This document shows, one piece after another, positions 58,492 to 63,138 of a stretch of 63,138 nucleotides of DNA (position 1 is the first letter of the stretch; each line of letters begins with the position of its first letter). The stretch is taken from contig CAZTDP010000004.1 in the NCBI GenBank assembly GCA_964612565.1, positions 1-63,138 of the forward strand, read 5' to 3'. This stretch comes from CAZTDP01 sp964612565 (lineage in GTDB: Bacteria > Patescibacteriota > WWE3 > UBA101185 > UBA10185). A program made the position numbers and the translations under genes. A model generated the notes under the pieces. That model ran no database searches, had not been told where the DNA came from, and saw only the letters and a program-made list of their open reading frames with translations.

Positions 58492-60114
58492 CTAAAATTC
58501 CTCTGTATCGCTGTAGGTAGCCTGGCTAGAATCACCGTCCGAGGAGGATTCTGTAGAATTTTGATCCTGATTTTGTTGCAGGTCACTAGAATCAACGTCA
58601 TCTATAACTTCTCCCGGCTCAGCGGCGGCATCTTCACACGCAGAATCAAGTAACGGGTCACACGCCACAGTGTCGACAGGTCCGGCAATTTCGGGTTCCG
58701 CAACTTCGAGCTGCGCTTGCGGCGCAGAGTCTGAAGGTTTGTCTTTGTTTTCAAACTCTACTGTGTACGAATCTTCGATGTTTCCCGCCTTATCAACAGC
58801 GTGCGAAGTGACTCTAAACAATCCAAACTGCAGACCGTCTCCTAAATCGTATGACCAGTTAGCGGTACCGTCAGCTTTAACTCTTACATCTTTCTCATCA
58901 CCTTCAACCCAGCTGTCACCGTCCCAGTATTTTCCGGCCTCAACTCTTTTAATGGAAAGTACGACATAATCTATGCCGGATAAGTCGTCGGATGCTGTTC
59001 CTTTTAATTTGCCGTCCCACAAGAAAATATCAAATGTTTGATTGTCGCGATCTTTGTTTTTAGGGTCAATTATTTTGCTATCGGGGTCGGATGCGTCGAC
59101 GATAAATTTCCAGGGTTTGGAAAAGTCCGAACAATTATCAAGTGCGTCGCAGGCCTGAACTCGCCACCAATACTTGCCGTCACCTGAAACTGTATCTGTA
59201 AATGAGTTATTAGAAAACTCTCCGGATCTATACACGTCATCTGAAAAAGCTTCTTTGGGAGATCTCTGGTATTTGTAATAAACAGGGTTGTTCATATCTT
59301 TATAATCAGAAACGGTTTCCCATTTTATTTTTACGGTTTTTTCGTTGAACAAGCTACCGTCTTGCGGTGAAATAACTTTAGGAGTTTCTGGAGGAACAAA
59401 ATCTTTAACACTTATTGAGAGGCCATTTATATTAGCTTTATCCATAAACAAAGCAGTTGCTGTATGGATGCTAGAAGTTGAAACGACCGAGGCGAAAGCC
59501 GCCACGACCAATATCAAACTTACAATCGTTGAGTTGTCTTTTGTTTTTTCGCTTTGTTTGATTTTTGCTACCCGTCTGTCTACCTCCTCATCAATCCCAA
59601 TTTTTATATTGCGAATCTGAATAATTAAAAACAGAAACGCCGGAATTCCAATTACCAAACCAAATCCTAAAGGTTTTTTAATAAACGCAATTAAAATTCC
59701 AACCCAAGGTACAGAAAACAAACTTTTCCCCACTATTTCATCAGGCTGTAAATCCCACGTATCAGGAGAATCGTTAGCATCTCCCTTTGTTTCATATATT
59801 AATGGATCCTCGGACTTAACCCCTACAATTCTGTGAATAATTGTTAAAGAAGCGTCTTCGGGAGATTTAAAAGCAATAACATCTCCAACTTTAACTTTTT
59901 TTTCATCTTGCGGAAGAACAAACGAAACCGAACCCGGCTCAAGTGTAGGAACCATTGATCCGCTACTAACCACAAAGATTTTAGGTACATTTTTGAAAGG
60001 AAGTAGAGGCGAAACAACCACAATAAACACCGCAACAATAACGGCGAAAAGAAGCCATTCAAAAACTTTGCCTGTAACTTTTAATATTTTATTGTTTTTT
60101 AATTTCTTAAGCAC
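58492..60114 (-). CDS. SipW-type signal peptidase I fused to a substrate-like extracellular protein
   Basis: 540 aa. Residues 1-170 are an ER/SipW-type signal peptidase: SSGSMVPTL with nucleophile Ser53, TIIHRIVGV with His94 in place of the bacterial Lys, and GDANDSPD. Two membrane helices flank it. A further hydrophobic segment (196-214) is followed by HTATA-LFMDKANINGLSISV, which aligns with the processing region SAYA-LFSDTAAVKGIKITS of the neighbouring TasA-like protein. The rest (240-540) is an extracellular region with fibronectin-like repeats and an acidic Ser-rich tail. The enzyme may cut itself to free this region. Confidence 0.8.
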   Translation of the reverse strand: MLKKLKNNKILKVTGKVFEWLLFAVIVAVFIVVVSPLLPFKNVPKIFVVSSGSMVPTLEPGSVSFVLPQDEKKVKVGDVIAFKSPEDASLTIIHRIVGVKSEDPLIYETKGDANDSPDTWDLQPDEIVGKSLFSVPWVGILIAFIKKPLGFGLVIGIPAFLFLIIQIRNIKIGIDEEVDRRVAKIKQSEKTKDNSTIVSLILVVAAFASVVSTSSIHTATALFMDKANINGLSISVKDFVPPETPKVISPQDGSLFNEKTVKIKWETVSDYKDMNNPVYYKYQRSPKEAFSDDVYRSGEFSNNSFTDTVSGDGKYWWRVQACDALDNCSDFSKPWKFIVDASDPDSKIIDPKNKDRDNQTFDIFLWDGKLKGTASDDLSGIDYVVLSIKRVEAGKYWDGDSWVEGDEKDVRVKADGTANWSYDLGDGLQFGLFRVTSHAVDKAGNIEDSYTVEFENKDKPSDSAPQAQLEVAEPEIAGPVDTVACDPLLDSACEDAAAEPGEVIDDVDSSDLQQNQDQNSTESSSDGDSSQATYSDTEEF

Positions 60115-60163
60115 TTATCTGATCGCGGTCTAGAACCTGCGATCAGGAAGGGTTCAAGTTCTA

Positions 60164-60754
60164 TTACTGTTGGGTACCCAATATCTCAAACTCAACTGAA
60201 GATAGGCTCAATTCTGCAACTGTGTTGCCTGCAGAACTATTAAGCTTAACATAAAGTCTGTATGTTTCAGTTTTGTTGTAAGGAATTATATCTTCGATAG
60301 TTCTGTAGGAGGCATTCCATTGATTCAGCGTGTACCAAGGTGTCAAGTCATTGGTCCCAGTCTCGTTTGTTATCTTAAGCGACACTTGATCCTTAAGAAT
60401 ACTATCCCACCCATTTGCCGCAGTTAATTTAGCAGTCAACTTAAGCGGAATATTAGATAAACTGTTATTTCTTAATCTAAAATAACCCCAGTCCTCTTTC
60501 CCAGGATAAAGGTTTTGAAGCCACTTAGCAGTATCTATGTAGTAGTTAGGCTCGTATACCGTATCTCTGAGACTCGTATTAACTGTATCAAAACCTTGTT
60601 CAGCTTTATCAAGAGCGACCTGCAATTCAGCGTTACCGGAAGTGATCTTTATACCTTTAACAGCAGCTGTATCGCTGAATAGTGCATAAGCAGAACCGCC
60701 AACTAAACCAGCCGTAAGCAAGATTCCCACAAGTCCAAATAAAATCTTTTTCAT
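60164..60754 (-). CDS. TasA/CalY-like fibre protein
   Basis: 196 aa from the ATG at 60754, preceded by AAAGGTGGTG. The signal peptide (1-24) ends SAYA before LFSDTAAVKG, the classical SipW substrate site. The mature beta-rich domain with YFRLRNNSLSNIPLKLTAKLTA and ETYRLYVKLNSSAGN fits the TasA/camelysin fold. In Bacillus such proteins form biofilm fibres after SipW cleavage. The signal peptidase gene follows after 49 bp. Fibre formation here is inferred from family and context. Confidence 0.8.
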   Translation of the reverse strand: MKKILFGLVGILLTAGLVGGSAYALFSDTAAVKGIKITSGNAELQVALDKAEQGFDTVNTSLRDTVYEPNYYIDTAKWLQNLYPGKEDWGYFRLRNNSLSNIPLKLTAKLTAANGWDSILKDQVSLKITNETGTNDLTPWYTLNQWNASYRTIEDIIPYNKTETYRLYVKLNSSAGNTVAELSLSSVEFEILGTQQ

Positions 60755-60763
60755 TCTTTTCAC

Positions 60764-60808
60764 CACCTTTCAAAGGTGTCTAGGATACTTGAAAAAAGGC
60801 AAAAGCCT
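60764..60808 (-). promoter_or_regulatory. RBS-masking hairpin and attenuator-like hairpin
   Basis: On the minus strand AGGC-TTTT-GCCT followed by six T (60808 to 60791) looks like an intrinsic terminator ahead of the gene. Then CACCTT-TGA-AAGGTG (60778 to 60764) buries the ribosome site AAAGGTGG of the TasA-like gene. Both suggest that expression is controlled after initiation of transcription. Nothing else is recognisable between 60809 and 61055. Confidence 0.5.
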
Positions 60809-61055
60809 ATCACCAAATATATTAGACTTGGTAAGATCGGTTTCGCTATTGGCTATTCGCGCCTCAAAGCGACCAAATAAGTGGCGCGGGTCACAGCCTT
60901 CTTAATGTTTTTGACGGTTTTACGCCAAAAGTAATCAAATAAAGACTTCGCGAACTAAAAACCTTCTGCTTACTTTTTCTTTGCGGATAAAAGCTTACGC
61001 TTTCAATTCCGGTCTTAAGCCCGGGATCTTCCCGCTGCAGAAACAAACTCAGTAC

Positions 61056-61081
61056 AAAAAAAATCGCAGAGTACCTGCGAT
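61056..61081 (-). terminator. Rho-independent terminator
   Basis: On the minus strand TCGCAG..CTGCGA followed by eight T. It ends a short transcript that would carry the small frame at 61087-61218. Confidence 0.75.
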
Positions 61082-61086
61082 GTAAG

Positions 61087-61218
61087 TTAAAAACTATTTA
61101 TTTTTTGTACTTTTATATTAGGCATTATTTGTGCAACACTAATACCTTCAAACAAAATACCCATTTTTTCAATGGGCACTACGTAATTTTTAAACTGTTC
61201 TCGTCCGGTTGTCAACAC
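61087..61218 (-). CDS. Possible 43-aa peptide
   Basis: A GTG-initiated frame of 43 codons (MLTTGREQFKNYV...KVQKINSF) ends just before a strong terminator. Composition looks protein-like and the terminator shows that something is transcribed here, but no ribosome site is present and no family is recognised. It might equally be a small RNA. Confidence 0.3.
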   Translation of the reverse strand: MLTTGREQFKNYVVPIEKMGILFEGISVAQIMPNIKVQKINSF

Positions 61219-61267
61219 TATATTAAACCTATAATTTTAAAATATAGAAAATTTGGAGGAGGTTTAC

Positions 61268-61558
61268 TCACTCCGCCGTAACATCAATTTCAGGATAATT
61301 AGAGCGAACCAATTCCCAGAACTTATCAGATAAACCTGTGGAATAAACCGAAAAGTGAGTTGCTTCTGATTTAGAACATAAATTATCTTCGTTTTTTCGC
61401 ACAATTCTAAAAGCTTTTTTTTGAATTTCTGCAAACGCGTCTTTGTATTTTTTTGGTGATTCTTTATAAAGTAAATAGGTTTTATTAAGTTCTTCAAAAA
61501 CCTCTTTATTGTAATCAAGCATTTCTTCGTATTGTTTTTTGTATTTTGGAGCAGGCAT
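61268..61558 (-). CDS. Small helical hypothetical protein
   Basis: 96 aa. Mostly helical and Lys/Glu-rich, it begins MPAPKYKKQYEEMLDYNKEVFEELNK, with a single Cys and no membrane segment. No family recognised. It follows the DEAD-box helicase gene by 26 bp on the same strand, so the two may share a transcript. Confidence 0.6.
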   Translation of the reverse strand: MPAPKYKKQYEEMLDYNKEVFEELNKTYLLYKESPKKYKDAFAEIQKKAFRIVRKNEDNLCSKSEATHFSVYSTGLSDKFWELVRSNYPEIDVTAE

Positions 61559-61584
61559 ATGAATCTAAATTATACGCCTAAAAG

Positions 61585-62811
61585 TTACTGTTCGACAAAA
61601 GTAAGGGCGGTGCCCTTTTTGTCGGCGCGCCCGGTCCTTCCTATTCTGTGAATATAGTCGTCGTAGCTATCGGGTAAATCAAAGTTAATGACGTGGGAAA
61701 CATCTTTTATATCAAGTCCTCTTGAAGCAACATCAGTTGCTAAAAGCACATTAATTTCGGAAGCCTTAAATTGTTTTAAAACAAGTTGTCTTAAAGTTTG
61801 GCCCTTATCACCATGAATTGCCCCGGTTTTATGCCCACGTAAAGCAAGCGCGTCCGACAGTTTTTGAACCGACCATTTAGTTCTTCCAAAAATTAAAACT
61901 TTTGAAAATTCCTTGTCCATAAGCATCTTACTTAAAACCTCTATCTTTTTGTGGCCACGCGGAACCTTTATAATTTTTTGCTCAACATTTTCGGCAGTTT
62001 CTTGGTGCTTAACACTAATTGTTACCGGATCTTTTACAAATGACTCCAAAATTTCCTGAATTTTTCGAGAAACGGTTGCAGAAAAAAACAACGACTGCCT
62101 TTTTTCGGGAAGAAGAGAAATAAAATATTTAATATCATTAATAAAACCGATGTCTACCATTCGGTCAGTTTCATCCAAAACTACGTGTGTAAAGTCGTCT
62201 AACCTCATAGCCCTTTGTTTTAATAAATCTTTTAAACGGCCCGGTGTTGCTACTACAAATGAAGGATTTCTTTTTAACTCCAATTTTTGCCTTTCAATAT
62301 TTGAACCACCAATTAATATTGCCGCCCAAATATTCATATCAGCGGAAAAGCTACGAAACTCTTCATAAGTTTGAAGCGCCAGCTCCCTTGTAGGGCTAAG
62401 AATCAAAACCTTTCGATCCCTGTTTCTTGAAACCAACTCAATTAAAGGAATTAGAAACGCGCCGGTTTTGCCCGTCCCTGTATTTGCGATACCAATAACA
62501 TCGTGTCCATTTATAATTACAGGAACAACCCTATCTTGAATTGGAGTAGGATCCTTATACCCTTTAGCCAAAATATTTGCTTTTAAAGCAGCACCGATCT
62601 CGAATGTATCAAAAGTGTGTTTAGAATGATGTTCATCGGCATTTTTAGGCTTGTTCAACTCCGAAGCCTGTTTAACCACCTGCTCCAACTCTTTTACCGA
62701 CCAAAACTTTTGTTGGAATTTTGGCCTTGAATAATCAGCGAAACTGCCCGGTTTTGAAACTGGCTTGTGTCTTTTTATTTTAAGTATGCTTTTGTGTTTT
62801 GTGGAGTGCAT
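61585..62811 (-). CDS. DEAD-box-family ATP-dependent RNA helicase
   Basis: 408 aa. An N-terminal basic tail (1-60) is followed by the Q motif FEIGAALKANILAKGYKDPTPIQ, motif I ANTGTGKT, motif II reading DETD rather than DEAD (VVLDETDRMVD), motif III SATV, and the C-terminal RecA domain with SRGLDIKDV and HRIGRTGRADKKG. The protein stops soon after motif VI, so it has no long RNA-binding tail. Expected roles are ribosome assembly or RNA turnover. Confidence 0.93.
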   Translation of the reverse strand: MHSTKHKSILKIKRHKPVSKPGSFADYSRPKFQQKFWSVKELEQVVKQASELNKPKNADEHHSKHTFDTFEIGAALKANILAKGYKDPTPIQDRVVPVIINGHDVIGIANTGTGKTGAFLIPLIELVSRNRDRKVLILSPTRELALQTYEEFRSFSADMNIWAAILIGGSNIERQKLELKRNPSFVVATPGRLKDLLKQRAMRLDDFTHVVLDETDRMVDIGFINDIKYFISLLPEKRQSLFFSATVSRKIQEILESFVKDPVTISVKHQETAENVEQKIIKVPRGHKKIEVLSKMLMDKEFSKVLIFGRTKWSVQKLSDALALRGHKTGAIHGDKGQTLRQLVLKQFKASEINVLLATDVASRGLDIKDVSHVINFDLPDSYDDYIHRIGRTGRADKKGTALTFVEQ

Positions 62812-62881
62812 GACGTGTTATTGTAACATATTATAGGTTATTTTGGCTACGCAAGAGTTTTTGATTCCCAAAAGTAAAAAT

Positions 62882-62921
62882 AGCACTTTAAGATTAGAAT
62901 TGCTCTAATCCATAAAGTGCT
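62882..62921 (-). terminator. Terminator of the partial gene at the window edge
   Basis: AGCACTTTA pairs with TAAAGTGCT, with an inner AGATTAGA/TCTAATC stem; on the minus strand TATTTTTA follows. Confidence 0.75.
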
Positions 62922-62962
62922 TTGGTGACTACCCAAAACCTGATTCGAAATACTGAACATGG

Positions 62963-63138
62963 CTAGTACCTAAACGGGAGTTTTTCATAAATTTCCGCCG
63001 CCAAAGAAGCAACTTCACGTATACCAAGCGGGGTCCCTTTATGGCCGCGAACAATCTCAACGAAGATTAAAAAACTTGTTAAGTCAGGAAATTTTCTAGC
63101 AAGCTCTTCGTTAGAATACGCTCCAACTCCATTTTCAA
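62963..63138 (-). CDS. Partial hypothetical protein (C-terminus only)
   Basis: The last 58 codons of a minus-strand gene that starts beyond the window. The visible part includes YSNEELARKFPDLTSFLIF and GIREVASLAAEIYEKLPF, a soluble helical end. No family recognised. A strong terminator follows its stop, which supports a real gene. Confidence 0.5.
   Translation of the reverse strand, partial: ENGVGAYSNEELARKFPDLTSFLIFVEIVRGHKGTPLGIREVASLAAEIYEKLPFRY

Noticed and set aside
1..63138. Recoding of TGA as Gly (as in some CPR lineages)
   Set aside because: Several well-bounded genes end in TGA (for example the methyltransferase at 7324 and the DUF4352 gene at 10145), and family members have their expected lengths with the standard code.

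Overview
The window reads as chromosome of an AT-rich bacterium, most likely a Patescibacteria (CPR) member and possibly Microgenomates-like. The hints are tiny intergenic gaps, many chromosomal genes with a TATAAT-like box only 6-13 nt before the start codon and no Shine-Dalgarno (leaderless mRNAs), a short Rel protein, RNHCP, DUF2207, DUF4430, SIMPL and HExxH small proteins, and no biosynthetic operons. The standard code fits: TGA terminates real genes. The lineage is an inference, since no marker tree could be made. Four 100-N gaps show this is a scaffold; two are flanked by identical 55-bp ends and are probably not real gaps.

Layout. 0.3-5.5 kb: MarR regulator, periplasmic adaptor and RND efflux pump operon. 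5.6-13.4 kb: a phage-like island with a Com-like zinc protein, ParB-MTase fusion, small and large terminase, a candidate structured RNA, a zinc-ribbon/DUF4352 protein, a switch-like leader with a DUF1508 peptide, a frameshifted hypothetical, a large serine recombinase and a stand-alone TOPRIM protein, ending at tRNA-Gln. No portal, capsid or tail gene is present. 13.6-23.4 kb: patatin, ferredoxin reductase-like, serine hydrolase, pseudouridine synthase, TspO, DNA glycosylase, DUF2207 and tRNAs (Val, Phe, Gly, Leu, Leu).

23.8-31.1 kb: a compact operon with strong Shine-Dalgarno sites, encoding an SPFH protein, a polytopic VirB6/TrbL-like protein, another membrane protein, a VirB4-like ATPase, a transglycosylase-M23 murein hydrolase and a lipoprotein. 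It resembles a minimal type IV secretion-like envelope machine without relaxase or coupling protein. A secreted protein and two tiny genes follow.

33.2-57.5 kb: ordinary chromosome: MacAB-like export, undecaprenol recycling (DgkA, PAP2), glycosyltransferases, HelD, RsmI, Tgt, Rel, L33, LeuRS, Map, RarA, a DinB-type polymerase and an HxlR/LUD divergent pair. 57.5-60.8 kb: a TasA/camelysin-like surface-fibre locus whose SipW-type signal peptidase is fused to a substrate-like segment. 61-63 kb: small proteins, a DEAD-box helicase and a partial gene.

The most unusual signal is a pair of almost identical 65-bp structured cores at 20.38 and 34.74 kb. Each is inserted at the T-loop point of a duplicated tRNA 3' end (Phe and Arg), and each has flanking arms that pair with that particular tRNA sequence.
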